DNA of 12,991 nucleotides from Planctomycetota bacterium (GTDB lineage Bacteria; Planctomycetota; Phycisphaerae; Sedimentisphaerales; SM23-30). Made by a program: the position numbers and the translations under genes. Positions within the stretch are counted from its first letter, which is position 1; the number at the start of each line of letters is the position of its first letter. Below the pieces are notes generated by a model. It worked only from the letters and a program-made list of their open reading frames with translations, did not search any database and was not told the DNA's origin. This document shows, piece after piece, positions 1 to 8,360 of this stretch. The stretch spans positions 1 through 12,991 of the forward strand of contig JAKQBU010000011.1 of NCBI GenBank assembly GCA_029573975.1, given 5' to 3'.

Positions 1-665
1 TCTTCCCGGCTGATTTTGCCCATGATAAGCCGGGGCTGGGTGGGAACATAGGTGGGGATCAGCAGGTCGCCTCGATGCGGCATCTGCACCAGGTTCCAGA
101 GACCGACCGGCCCCATCCGGGAGGCGTCCTGGCTCTGGATCTCCAGCGAAGTATATTGGCAGTAGCCGGCGTATTCGAGGCGGTCCAGCAATTTCTGGGT
201 ATCGGCTTCGTGCTGCAGGGGATTGGGAGCTGCTCCAAAGGATTTGGAAATTTCCAGGGGGACCTCCTGCCCGGTCCGCGAGAGGGTTATGGCCAGCTTG
301 TTGATCAGTTGTACGGTGCCATCCTTTTCGACCACCTGATAATTGCCGGGATCCAACTGCCGCGGCTGAAAATAGGGATCGAGCTTGGGGAATTTGGGAA
401 AGAAAACATCCGCTTCCGGCGCCAGCCAGGTCCGGTCGCCGCCGGAATTGTGCCACTGCTGGCCGGCATAGAATTCTTTGGCCGATTCCACGCTTTCCAG
501 GGCGGTATGCGTCCAATAGAAATTTTGCTCGCTGCCGGGGGCATACAAGCCCAGCATCCGGCCGCCATAGGGCAATATCACGATGCTGGTGCCGTCCGGG
601 CTTTGATAGGTTTCCGTCGGTTTTCCCACTTTCTTCAAATTTTCGATCAGGGTTTTCTTGTTCAT
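1..665 (-). CDS. Aldose-epimerase-like conserved protein (possible DUF6786), C-terminus cut off by window edge
   Basis: The reading frame starts at ATG 665, with GGAG about 7 nt upstream, and stays open to the window edge: 221 codons, beginning MNKKTLIENLKKVGK. No signal peptide or membrane segment is visible, so it is probably cytoplasmic. Early on it reads IVILPYGGRMLGLY, a beta-strand and Gly-Gly-Arg pattern typical of the N-terminal part of galactose-mutarotase-fold proteins. It then has the distinctive stretch GGDRTWLAPEAD near residues 75-86. I recall this style of sequence from planctomycete proteins labelled DUF6786, but this is recognition from memory. It begins 23 nt after the symporter gene, so it is the last operon gene visible. 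A role in handling or epimerising the imported sugar fits the context but is inference; its catalytic residues may lie beyond the edge. Confidence 0.6.
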   Translation of the reverse strand, partial: MNKKTLIENLKKVGKPTETYQSPDGTSIVILPYGGRMLGLYAPGSEQNFYWTHTALESVESAKEFYAGQQWHNSGGDRTWLAPEADVFFPKFPKLDPYFQPRQLDPGNYQVVEKDGTVQLINKLAITLSRTGQEVPLEISKSFGAAPNPLQHEADTQKLLDRLEYAGYCQYTSLEIQSQDASRMGPVGLWNLVQMPHRGDLLIPTYVPTQPRLIMGKISRE

Positions 666-688
666 ATTAGACTCCATTTAGCTTAGAT

Positions 689-1738
689 TCAGTTCGTACC
701 GGCCACTTTGTTACCATAGGCCATAATCAGGGCCGCGATAATCAGCAGGGCGACCGCCGCGTAAATCAGTTGGCGCGGGGAGCCGTGCACGCCTTTCCAT
801 TCGCCCCCCACAAATCCCACTCCCTGCGTACCGAGCATCTGCATGGCCTGCTGCACACCGAACCCGACGGATGCACCCAGGGCCCCCAGCATGAGCATGC
901 CCTTGCCCATCAGCGCGATACCGACGCTTAAATTGATGCTGATAATGACTGCCAGAAGAATTTCCTTACCGGCCCCTTTCATGACACCCCAGGTTTTATT
1001 TTTGGTCATCAGGTAAGCAGGATATAAGACATTAATCAGCGCACCGCCCATAAGACCGACGGCCCAGACGGCAAAATTGGCCGGGATTTCGCCGGCGCCG
1101 CGGTCCTTCATGGCCTGCACGATCGGCCCCTGACTATACACAAAGGCGAAACTGATACCGCAGGAAAGGGCACCGGCGATGATAACCATGATTAAACCGG
1201 CCAGAAAACTGCCGGATTTCTGCTGGGTCTTTTGCAGGGCCTTATCCCGTCCGAAACCCGCCATGGAAGCCACCACCACCCCTACAATCATAACGGCCAC
1301 TCCGATCAGCACCAGACGCCCGGCCGGACTGTTTAGATCGGGAGCGTCCTTGAAACGCCCCGATCCCTTAAAGACCATGGGCATAATCACACCCAGCGAC
1401 ACGCCGATTCCGGTAAGAATCCCGCCGGTGAGCGAGAAGCCAATCCGCACGAAGCATAACATACACAAGATATTGGCAATTCCCCAACTCAGGGAAAAGA
1501 TATTCGATTTAATGAGGACCATTGGATCGACACTGCCATAGGCCTCAAACGCACGCGGGCAGAACAACAGGGTAACAGCCCACGGGATAATAATCAGACC
1601 TCCGAGCATCCCGATAAAGGCCCACTGTTCGTAGCCGAACTTCTTCATGACCTTGATCGGCCAGCCGCCGCTGCCCTGAATCAGACCAGCCACCACCACC
1701 ACCAAAATACCCAGCACCATTGTCGTGTCCATACTCAC
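689..1738 (-). CDS. RhaT-family sugar/proton symporter
   Basis: A 349-residue integral membrane protein with about ten hydrophobic segments, near residues 7-24, 38-58, 76-97, 102-122, 141-161, 176-200, 220-243, 258-278, 280-302 and 323-342. Length and topology match the L-rhamnose/H+ symporter family (E. coli RhaT has 344 residues). Family-like stretches include GWPIKVMKKFGYEQW after the first helix, IIPWAV, the glycine-rich GILTGIGVSLGVIMP, SCGISFAF in helix 6, and GGEWKG near residue 311. In the inner membrane it would import a sugar with protons. Rhamnose is the known substrate of RhaT, but the neighbours are alpha-galactosidase-type enzymes, so the substrate here is open. The start is GTG 1738, with AGGA 5 nt upstream; ATG 1732, two codons in, is equally plausible. 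It lies 35 nt after the second GH36 gene. Confidence 0.85.
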   Translation of the reverse strand: MSMDTTMVLGILVVVVAGLIQGSGGWPIKVMKKFGYEQWAFIGMLGGLIIIPWAVTLLFCPRAFEAYGSVDPMVLIKSNIFSLSWGIANILCMLCFVRIGFSLTGGILTGIGVSLGVIMPMVFKGSGRFKDAPDLNSPAGRLVLIGVAVMIVGVVVASMAGFGRDKALQKTQQKSGSFLAGLIMVIIAGALSCGISFAFVYSQGPIVQAMKDRGAGEIPANFAVWAVGLMGGALINVLYPAYLMTKNKTWGVMKGAGKEILLAVIISINLSVGIALMGKGMLMLGALGASVGFGVQQAMQMLGTQGVGFVGGEWKGVHGSPRQLIYAAVALLIIAALIMAYGNKVAGTN

Positions 1739-1773
1739 CTGCTTCCTGAAATAAATATTTTTTGTGACCTGTT

Positions 1774-3804
1774 CTACTTCTTCTTATAAACAATAACGGC
1801 CGAACCGGGACAATCCATCAGGACGATAGATAGTCCTTTTTCCATCAGTTCACCGCCGCCATAACTCGTCGTTCCTTCCACATCAAAATTGGTCAGCTCG
1901 TATTGCGCCGCCGGATCCAGGCCGCTGAGGCGGTAAGTTTGCGACGTCTCCTGATTGGCGCTGCGCCGAAAAACCTGGACCAAGCCGTCCCCTTCCTCCG
2001 ACCGGTTGAACTGCCAGGCGATCCACTGATCGAGTTCCAGGCTGTAGGGCGTCAGCGGATAGTAATCGCCGAGCATGTAAGGGGCTACTTTGCGGCATTC
2101 GGTATAGGCTTGTTTTTGCGCCTGGGCATTGCCCTGGTTCATTCCACCCATCCCGAACAGCGGCATATAGAAACTTCGGAAAGAATACGGATCGTAAAAA
2201 TAACAGCCGTTGCCATAAAACGGCAGCCAGAACGAGAGGCCGTACGTGTGACACTGATTGCCTTCCACCACACCTGGCATATCCGCAAACTGGAAATCAC
2301 TGCGGGTGAGCGGCACGGCCCGCCGCATCGTCTCCAGATCGTTGCGCCGTCCGCCCGAGGCGCAGGAATCGATCCGCAAGTGCGGGTTTCGCCGTCGCAG
2401 TTCGTCCCAGAAAGCCAGATGCCCCTGCACATAGTGATTCTCCGTGATTCCCTGCCGGTCGGGTGTATCATGGTTGCGCCAGGCCGGCATAGGCCCGTCC
2501 CCGTTCATGTCTTCGCGATACCAGTCAAGACCCTGGGATTTAACCATGCCATCCACGTGATCGATCAGCCAGCGCAGCGCGTCCGGGTGGCCTTCATTGA
2601 GGATCAACCCCTGGCCCATGCCCGGCATAAGCCAGTCCGGATGATTGCTGCCCAGCCAGGAATTCGGATCGCCCACCCGTTCCGGCTCAAACCACAGGAG
2701 AAACTGCATCCCCTGAGAATGGACCCAGTCGCTGAACGGTTTGAAGCCATTCGGATATAGGGTCGGATCAATTTCCCAGGTACCCGTGTTGAGCCAGGCG
2801 AGGACATCTTTATAGGGGCCGCTGCTGCTGGGATACCAGGTGGTGCCGCCGGCGCCGGCATCGCGCCAGCAGATGTCCGGTTTGCCGACGGTCTCTATAA
2901 ATTTCTGGATGCCGGGGACTTCGGCCATCGAACCGCCGACCTGGATTTGGGTAACGGGCGGCTGGGTTTGGCCGTTGGTGCGGGGCATGTTGTGGGCCAT
3001 ATACCAGCGGCGCCAGAGGTTTTGTGCCCGCACGATGTCGGTTCCCTGCCAGAAAACCATCGCGATCAGCGGCGTTCGGATTTCCTCGCCGGGCTTGAGC
3101 ACCAGATGGGTCAAGGCCTGACCGGCCTGAATCCGCAGGCCATCCTCCGCGTCGTGGATGAAGGAAGCGGCCCATTGTCCCGGCCAGCCGACCGCTATCA
3201 GCACGCCCCCTCCCGGTATTTGCAGATTGAAGTAGGGCCATCCGTCCGGGCCAGAACTGGATTTGCCCAGATGATTGCTGGGGGTAAAATCCTTCCGGGC
3301 GTTCGGGCCAAGCGGAATCTGGTACGGCTGATACCCCTCCGCCACCGTCCAGTCCCCTTTGATGCCGTTCAGTACAAATTCACTCGCCTGCCCCCGGTGA
3401 AAGACGGCATCCAAACCCTGGATATCCTTCAGGATCGGTGTATCCTGGGAACCGGTGTTCTTGAGATATACGGTCCATTCCACCGCCGGATAATCCGCGT
3501 ACTCCACGATCACGCAGCGAACCTGCAGTGCCGTTACAGGATCCTGAAAAACCAGCGTGCGGGAATGGCGATTCTTGTCCAGAGGCTTTTGGGATTTTTG
3601 CAGGTTCCACTCGGAAAGAAAACTTGCGGACGGTTTGTCATCGTACAGAAAGGAGAACGGAAGCAAGGCAGCAGACTTGGATTCAAACCGATCGGCCATC
3701 CAATGCCGGGCCATTTCCTGTTCCTGGGCAGTGGGTGAAACGGCCCAACAAACACTACCACACCCCAAAATTACGATTATTATGAAGATTCTTTTCAGCG
3801 TCAC
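1774..3804 (-). CDS. Secreted GH36 alpha-galactosidase-type glycoside hydrolase (second of tandem pair)
   Basis: 676 residues. A signal peptide (MTLKRIF then a hydrophobic run) is probably cut after CWA at residue 21; a weak lipobox-like ILGC at 12-15 leaves a lipoprotein possible. A beta-sandwich N-terminal region of about 250 residues precedes the (beta/alpha)8 domain, followed by a C-terminal beta domain. GH36/melibiase motifs are clear: WFEPERV (371-377), HPDW (388-391), WYREDMN with Asp432 as expected nucleophile, CASGGRRND (481-489), and RSD with Asp503 as expected acid/base. It should release alpha-linked terminal galactose or a related sugar outside the cytoplasm. Compared with its neighbour it lacks about 40 residues of the N-terminal domain and has DAGAGG where the paralog has DAGW, so substrate preference may differ. 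The start is GTG 3804, with AGAGGA 6 nt upstream, 21 nt after the preceding gene. Confidence 0.87.
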   Translation of the reverse strand: MTLKRIFIIIVILGCGSVCWAVSPTAQEQEMARHWMADRFESKSAALLPFSFLYDDKPSASFLSEWNLQKSQKPLDKNRHSRTLVFQDPVTALQVRCVIVEYADYPAVEWTVYLKNTGSQDTPILKDIQGLDAVFHRGQASEFVLNGIKGDWTVAEGYQPYQIPLGPNARKDFTPSNHLGKSSSGPDGWPYFNLQIPGGGVLIAVGWPGQWAASFIHDAEDGLRIQAGQALTHLVLKPGEEIRTPLIAMVFWQGTDIVRAQNLWRRWYMAHNMPRTNGQTQPPVTQIQVGGSMAEVPGIQKFIETVGKPDICWRDAGAGGTTWYPSSSGPYKDVLAWLNTGTWEIDPTLYPNGFKPFSDWVHSQGMQFLLWFEPERVGDPNSWLGSNHPDWLMPGMGQGLILNEGHPDALRWLIDHVDGMVKSQGLDWYREDMNGDGPMPAWRNHDTPDRQGITENHYVQGHLAFWDELRRRNPHLRIDSCASGGRRNDLETMRRAVPLTRSDFQFADMPGVVEGNQCHTYGLSFWLPFYGNGCYFYDPYSFRSFYMPLFGMGGMNQGNAQAQKQAYTECRKVAPYMLGDYYPLTPYSLELDQWIAWQFNRSEEGDGLVQVFRRSANQETSQTYRLSGLDPAAQYELTNFDVEGTTSYGGGELMEKGLSIVLMDCPGSAVIVYKKK

Positions 3805-3825
3805 GCGATTCCTCTTATCGTTTTC

Positions 3826-5967
3826 TTACTTTTTCTTATACGTTATCACCGCCGCCCCGGGAGTGTCCGGGATGGTGACAGGCAGGCCCTTTTCCATCAA
3901 TTCACGACCAGTAAAGGTCTGTTCGTCCTTGCCGTCGATGGTGGAGATAGTATAGCGTGCCTGCGGATCCAGCCCCCGCAGCGGGAACTGGGCCGTCAGG
4001 GTATAACTGTTGGACCGGCGGAAGGCCTGCACAAAGCCCTGGTTCAGATCCGGCCGGTCAAACTGCCAGGCCATCCAGACATCATCCTGCAAACTATAGG
4101 GGCTGAGGGTGTAGTAGTCGCCGTAATAACCGGGAGCGACCTGCCGCCATTGCCCCAGCCAGCGGCGCAGCGACTCATAATCCAGGTTCTGGTCGCGCAG
4201 GTCCCAGCAGGGGGTCACGTGTGGCGCCATGGTGCTCCAGAAATGATAGGGTTCAATCAGAAACGTTCCCGTACCGTGATAGGGAATCCACCAGTTAATC
4301 GCGTAGGAATGGCACTGCTGGCCGATCTCTTCGAAGATATAATCGCTGCGGATAAAGGGCACGGCGCGGCGCATCGTTTCCAGGTCGTTCCTTCGGCCCC
4401 CGGAGGCACAGGAGTCGATCAGCATGTTCGGATGGCGCCGGCGCAACTCATCCCAATAGGCCAGGTAACCGCTGACATATTTATTTTCGGTAATTCCCTG
4501 CCGGTCTGGTTCGTCGTGATTCTGCCAGAAAAACAAAGGGTCGATATTGAAGTCCTGCCGGTATAGGTCGATCCCCTGTTCGGTAATCAGCTTATCTACG
4601 TGGTTGGTCAGCCAGTCCCAGGCTTGCGGGTTGCCCAGATCGAATATTTTCCATTGCCGCATCCAGCCGACCTTTTCCGGAACATCCCCGGGGCTGAGCA
4701 GCCAGTCGGGATGATTGTCCCACAGCCAGGAATTTTCTGTGACCCGTTCCGGCTCGAACCAGACGATGATTTTGACTCCTTTGGCATGGGCATGGTCTGA
4801 AACCGCCCGCAAACCATTCGGAAAGCGTTTGGTATCGACCTCCCACGTGCCGGTATTGACCCAGGTGCCGCTGTTGACATACCAACCGGCATCCATCCAC
4901 CAGTAATCCGGATTCAATTTTTCTTCCAGATAGCGGTCGATGAACAATTTCTGATTTTCCTCGTTGGCGTTGAGCATTTCATTGAACTGATGGGAACTGC
5001 ACGGGGTCAGCAGCGGCGGGGGAAGCTCGCCGCCGGGGCGCGGCAGATTGTACTTGAACATCCACTGCCGCCAGATATTCTGTGACCGTTGATGATCGCC
5101 CTCCCAATATTGCAAAACCATCAAGGGAGTCCGGATTTCTTCGCCGGGATGCAGGAGCAAGCTGGTCAGCTCCTGACCGGCCAGAATACGCAGCCCGTTG
5201 GTTTCATTGCGAATAAATTGAGCGGCCCACTGGCCGGGCCAGCCTACCACTACGATCACTCCTTTTCCCGGTTTCCGCTCCGTCCGGGTCTTTTCCCAGA
5301 TGGCGGTTTTGCCTTCCGAGATAACCACCTGTTCACCCGGCATCTCCACGTTAAAGTACGAGAGGTTTTCATTGGTGGACCGGCCGCCGAAAGGGGCGAT
5401 GGTTTTGGAAAGGCTGGGACTCAGGATGGTCTGGTGCGGCTCGAAGTCATTCCGGGCGTGGCTGCTGCCGGTATGGTGGTGAAGAATGAATTCGGACATA
5501 TCTTCGCCGGTATCATACATGTTCTTCTGGGCCTGATCCGAATTCGGCCGGCGTTCAATTTGGAAATCCAGTGCCTGGATATTTTTCAGCAGGGGGGTAT
5601 CGGCCGAACCGTTGTTCTTGAAATACAGCGTCCATTCGACGGTAGGAAAATCCAGGTACGCAATGGCCACGCACCGCACCGCCAGCCCCGTCGCAGAATC
5701 CTGATACGCCAGGGTAATCTGGGTCCGCTGCCCATCCAGTTTCTTCTCATCCCGCGCGCAGGTCCATTTTCCCAGCAAGTCGGCGGAATTCTGATCGCCA
5801 TATTCGAAAGAGAAGGGCCGCAGGCCCGCCGGCGACTCAGAAAATTTTTCCGCCACCCACATCCGGGCCTGCTCCAGCTCGCTGGAGGTAACCTCCACAG
5901 CATATAATGGAGATACAAACAGGGTAAAAAATAAGGTTATGGTCCCTAAAAATAAGATTCGCTGCAT
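3826..5967 (-). CDS. Secreted GH36 alpha-galactosidase-type glycoside hydrolase (first of tandem pair)
   Basis: 713 residues, paralogous to the next gene along almost its full length. The signal peptide is classical, with cleavage expected after LYA (residue 23), placing the enzyme in the periplasm or outside. The family layout is an N-terminal beta-sandwich, a catalytic barrel from about residue 310 to 600, and a C-terminal beta domain. Visible motifs are WWMDAGWY (356-363), WFEPERV (403-409), HPDW (419-422), YRQDFN with Asp472 as expected nucleophile, CASGGRRND (520-528), and RSD with Asp542 as expected acid/base. Canonical GH36 enzymes have KWDMN around the nucleophile; the YRQDFN form marks a divergent subgroup. 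ATG 5967 is preceded by an AGGAA site. It follows the dehydrogenase gene by 43 nt. The family assignment is firm; alpha-galactosidase as the activity is inferred. Confidence 0.88.
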   Translation of the reverse strand: MQRILFLGTITLFFTLFVSPLYAVEVTSSELEQARMWVAEKFSESPAGLRPFSFEYGDQNSADLLGKWTCARDEKKLDGQRTQITLAYQDSATGLAVRCVAIAYLDFPTVEWTLYFKNNGSADTPLLKNIQALDFQIERRPNSDQAQKNMYDTGEDMSEFILHHHTGSSHARNDFEPHQTILSPSLSKTIAPFGGRSTNENLSYFNVEMPGEQVVISEGKTAIWEKTRTERKPGKGVIVVVGWPGQWAAQFIRNETNGLRILAGQELTSLLLHPGEEIRTPLMVLQYWEGDHQRSQNIWRQWMFKYNLPRPGGELPPPLLTPCSSHQFNEMLNANEENQKLFIDRYLEEKLNPDYWWMDAGWYVNSGTWVNTGTWEVDTKRFPNGLRAVSDHAHAKGVKIIVWFEPERVTENSWLWDNHPDWLLSPGDVPEKVGWMRQWKIFDLGNPQAWDWLTNHVDKLITEQGIDLYRQDFNIDPLFFWQNHDEPDRQGITENKYVSGYLAYWDELRRRHPNMLIDSCASGGRRNDLETMRRAVPFIRSDYIFEEIGQQCHSYAINWWIPYHGTGTFLIEPYHFWSTMAPHVTPCWDLRDQNLDYESLRRWLGQWRQVAPGYYGDYYTLSPYSLQDDVWMAWQFDRPDLNQGFVQAFRRSNSYTLTAQFPLRGLDPQARYTISTIDGKDEQTFTGRELMEKGLPVTIPDTPGAAVITYKKK

Positions 5968-6010
5968 AATAGATTCCTTTCCTGTATGATGTCCTGTTCG
6001 TAAAAAACGT

Positions 6011-7141
6011 TTACCGGGTTTTGATTTTGGCCGTTTTTGGGGCGGGACTGTCCGGAAGCGTATTCACTTCAAACCGCCGCAGTTTCGCAGCGAAACCCGG
6101 TTGGGTCAGAACGGCCGGGTTGAGGATGTGCTCCGGGATCCTGCCCTGCGCCGCCTCGATCATGCCCCGGGCTACGGTGGACCCGGTGGCATAGCACGCC
6201 TGCCGCGTGGAGGGCAGCCAATGGGGCGTCAGGATCACGTTATCCAGCTTCATCAGCGGATCTCCGGCCGGCAGCGGTTCCGTTTGATACACATCCAGGC
6301 CCGCCCCGGCAATCCAGTGCTCTCTCAGACATTGAACCAGTACTTCCTGCTGGACCAGTTCGCCGCGAGCCACATTGATAAAGTAAGCGGTCGGTTTCAT
6401 CAGGCGGAAATGTTTCTCGCCGATGAAGCCGTGGTTGTGTTTTTCCAGCCGGTTATGCAGGCTGACAAAATCCGACTGGCGGAACAGGGTATCTATTTGA
6501 TCCAGAAGGGTGATTCCCAGCTTTTCCGCCTGTTCTTTTTTAGCGTGGGGCGAATAGGCCAGGATCCGCATCCCAAAGGGCTGAACCAGCCGGGCCAGTT
6601 CCATCCCCGTTTTCCCCAGCCCGATGATCCCCAGCGTCATCCCTTCCAGGTCCAGACCGATAATTTTCGCCTGATAATTCCAGCAGCCGCTGTGAGCCAT
6701 TTTTTCCTGTTCGGGCAGCCGCTTAGCCAGCGCCAGCATCAGCAGCAGGGCGGAAGAAGCCGTGGAATGGGTCAGGGTGTCGGGAGCGTTAAATACCGCC
6801 ACATTATTTTTCGTGCAGGCGTCCAGATCGATTTTGTCATAACCCGCCCCGGCGCGGCCCACCACTACCAGATTCTCCGCCCCCCCGGCAAAGGCCGACG
6901 CTTTCAGCCAGGGACGGAATATTATCAGGCCATTCGCCTCGGCAATATGTTCCGGTTCGATCTGGAGCGAATACAACCGGCTCCAATACGTTGAATCGCC
7001 GGTGGGAGGGGCCTGGTCCCGGATAAAATCGTATTCCATATGCGGCAGATTTTCGTACAGGCCTAGCCCGATGTCGCCATAGGCCACTTCCCCGGATTCA
7101 TCCAGATAATCCCCCGTATAAAGTATATGAAAAGTTCGCAA
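6011..7141 (-). CDS. NAD(P)-dependent D-2-hydroxyacid dehydrogenase
   Basis: 376 residues of the D-isomer-specific 2-hydroxyacid dehydrogenase family, which interconverts 2-hydroxy and 2-keto acids using NAD(P). The Rossmann motif is GLGKTG at 174-179. The catalytic triad is visible: Arg259 in NVARG, Glu288 in LDVYQTEP and His307 in TPH, with Arg-Glu spacing of 29 as in E. coli SerA. There is no ACT or other regulatory domain, and the C-terminus is a short basic tail. The N-terminal half carries an extra stretch (about residues 17-65) compared with the compact core. The enzyme is cytoplasmic. The start is TTG 7141, supported by AGGAG 8 nt upstream. Its place between the dehydratase and hydrolase genes suggests it acts on a sugar-derived 2-keto or 2-hydroxy acid. 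Labels such as phosphoglycerate dehydrogenase or hydroxypyruvate reductase cannot be separated by sequence. Confidence 0.88.
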   Translation of the reverse strand: MRTFHILYTGDYLDESGEVAYGDIGLGLYENLPHMEYDFIRDQAPPTGDSTYWSRLYSLQIEPEHIAEANGLIIFRPWLKASAFAGGAENLVVVGRAGAGYDKIDLDACTKNNVAVFNAPDTLTHSTASSALLLMLALAKRLPEQEKMAHSGCWNYQAKIIGLDLEGMTLGIIGLGKTGMELARLVQPFGMRILAYSPHAKKEQAEKLGITLLDQIDTLFRQSDFVSLHNRLEKHNHGFIGEKHFRLMKPTAYFINVARGELVQQEVLVQCLREHWIAGAGLDVYQTEPLPAGDPLMKLDNVILTPHWLPSTRQACYATGSTVARGMIEAAQGRIPEHILNPAVLTQPGFAAKLRRFEVNTLPDSPAPKTAKIKTR

Positions 7142-7174
7142 AACAATATCTCCTTCTATAATGTAAAAGCCTTG

Positions 7175-8344
7175 TTATTTCTTTTTGGTTTTCCCGGTTC
7201 CCAGCCGTTTTTCCCAGCCTTTCTTGGACGTATCCAGATAGGCGTTCGGATCATACGGATGTTCCCGGACGACATCCAGATTTAAATCAATCCCCAGGCC
7301 TGGTGCGGTCGGCAACGACAGATGGCCGTTTTTTGGATCAATCTGTGGTGTCCAGGTTACCAGGTCTTTCGTCCAGGGATCGTTAAAGGGGTCAAAATAC
7401 TCCTGGATCAGGAAATTATCCACGCAGGCCGCCAACTGCAAACAGACAGCCGTGGCCACAGGGCCGCCGCTCTGGTGCGGCGCGATCCAGGCGCCGTTGG
7501 CCTTGGCAATGCCGGCTACGGCGATGGTATTGGTAATCCCGCCCAGCGACATCGGCTCCGGCTGGAATATGCCCACGCCGCCGCCGATGGCCAGCGTCTG
7601 GAACCGGCCGATTTTGTCATATTGCTCGCCGGTCGCCACCGGGATCGGGCATTGGGCCGCGATTTCATTGGTAAGCTCTTCGCGTTCGCTGGAGGTGGGT
7701 TCTTCCCACCAGTACAGATCCAGCGGCGCCAGCCGGGTAGCCACCCGCAGCGATTCCCGCGGCGTGAAGCGGCAATGCACATCAATCAGAATTTTAAACT
7801 CCGGCCCGAACTCCTCCCGCAGGGCCTTGAGGATATCATACGACAGATCCAGGTCCTGATTGCTGATAAAGCCCCGGGCCAGCCCGAAGGGATCCAGTTT
7901 GACCGCGCGAAATCCTTTTTTCACCGCCACTTTTGCCGCTGCCACAAAATTCTCCGGCGTTCGCTCCGCGCGATACCAGCCGTTGGCATACCCCAGAATA
8001 CTATCGCGATGCTGGCCGCCCAGCAACTGATAGACAGGCACACCCAGCGATTTGCCCAGAATATCCCAGCAGGCCGTTTCGATGCCCGCCATGACCAGCC
8101 GATGAATATGGCCGGCGTCCTGGATGGTCTCGATAATTTTTTTGGCGATGGCATTGACCCGGCGGGGGTCCTGGCCGATGGCGAAATGCTTCAGTTCATG
8201 CACCGCCGCTTCCGTGGTCTTGATAAAGCCGTTGATGGTGGCTTCGCCGATTCCGTAGAGTCCTTCATCGGTACAGACTTTGAGAAAAAGCCAGTTTTTC
8301 CAGCCGGCACTCACGGTGTATGTTTCAATCTCGGTAATTTTCAT
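7175..8344 (-). CDS. Mandelate racemase/muconate lactonizing enzyme family, sugar-acid dehydratase of D-galactonate type
   Basis: 389 residues of the enolase superfamily: a capping N-terminal domain (1-120) followed by a (beta/alpha)7beta barrel. The Mg2+ ligands line up as Asp188 (IDVH), Glu214 (WEEP) and Glu240 (TGE). His190, two residues after the first ligand, and His290 (APH) match the two catalytic histidines of D-galactonate dehydratase (DgoD). Lys149 sits on the earlier barrel strand. Such enzymes dehydrate an aldonate to a 2-keto-3-deoxy acid in the cytoplasm. Galactonate would fit the neighbouring alpha-galactosidase-type genes, but substrate calls in this superfamily from sequence alone are risky; arabinonate, fuconate or rhamnonate are alternatives. 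The C-terminus ends in a lysine-rich tail (KTKKK). ATG 8344 has GGAG 10 nt upstream, and the gene starts 16 nt after the UroD-like gene. Confidence 0.87.
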   Translation of the reverse strand: MKITEIETYTVSAGWKNWLFLKVCTDEGLYGIGEATINGFIKTTEAAVHELKHFAIGQDPRRVNAIAKKIIETIQDAGHIHRLVMAGIETACWDILGKSLGVPVYQLLGGQHRDSILGYANGWYRAERTPENFVAAAKVAVKKGFRAVKLDPFGLARGFISNQDLDLSYDILKALREEFGPEFKILIDVHCRFTPRESLRVATRLAPLDLYWWEEPTSSEREELTNEIAAQCPIPVATGEQYDKIGRFQTLAIGGGVGIFQPEPMSLGGITNTIAVAGIAKANGAWIAPHQSGGPVATAVCLQLAACVDNFLIQEYFDPFNDPWTKDLVTWTPQIDPKNGHLSLPTAPGLGIDLNLDVVREHPYDPNAYLDTSKKGWEKRLGTGKTKKK

Positions 8345-8360
8345 AGAACAATTTCTCCGT

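Noticed and set aside
75..686. 203-codon plus-strand frame opposite the epimerase-like gene
   Set aside because: The minus-strand frame has a good ribosome binding site, fits the operon spacing and has a sensible protein composition; the plus frame is its shadow.
1903..2760. Long open frame on the plus strand opposite the second GH36 gene
   Set aside because: Antisense shadow of a gene with clear GH36 motifs; its translation is Arg/Pro/His-rich, with no recognisable domain.
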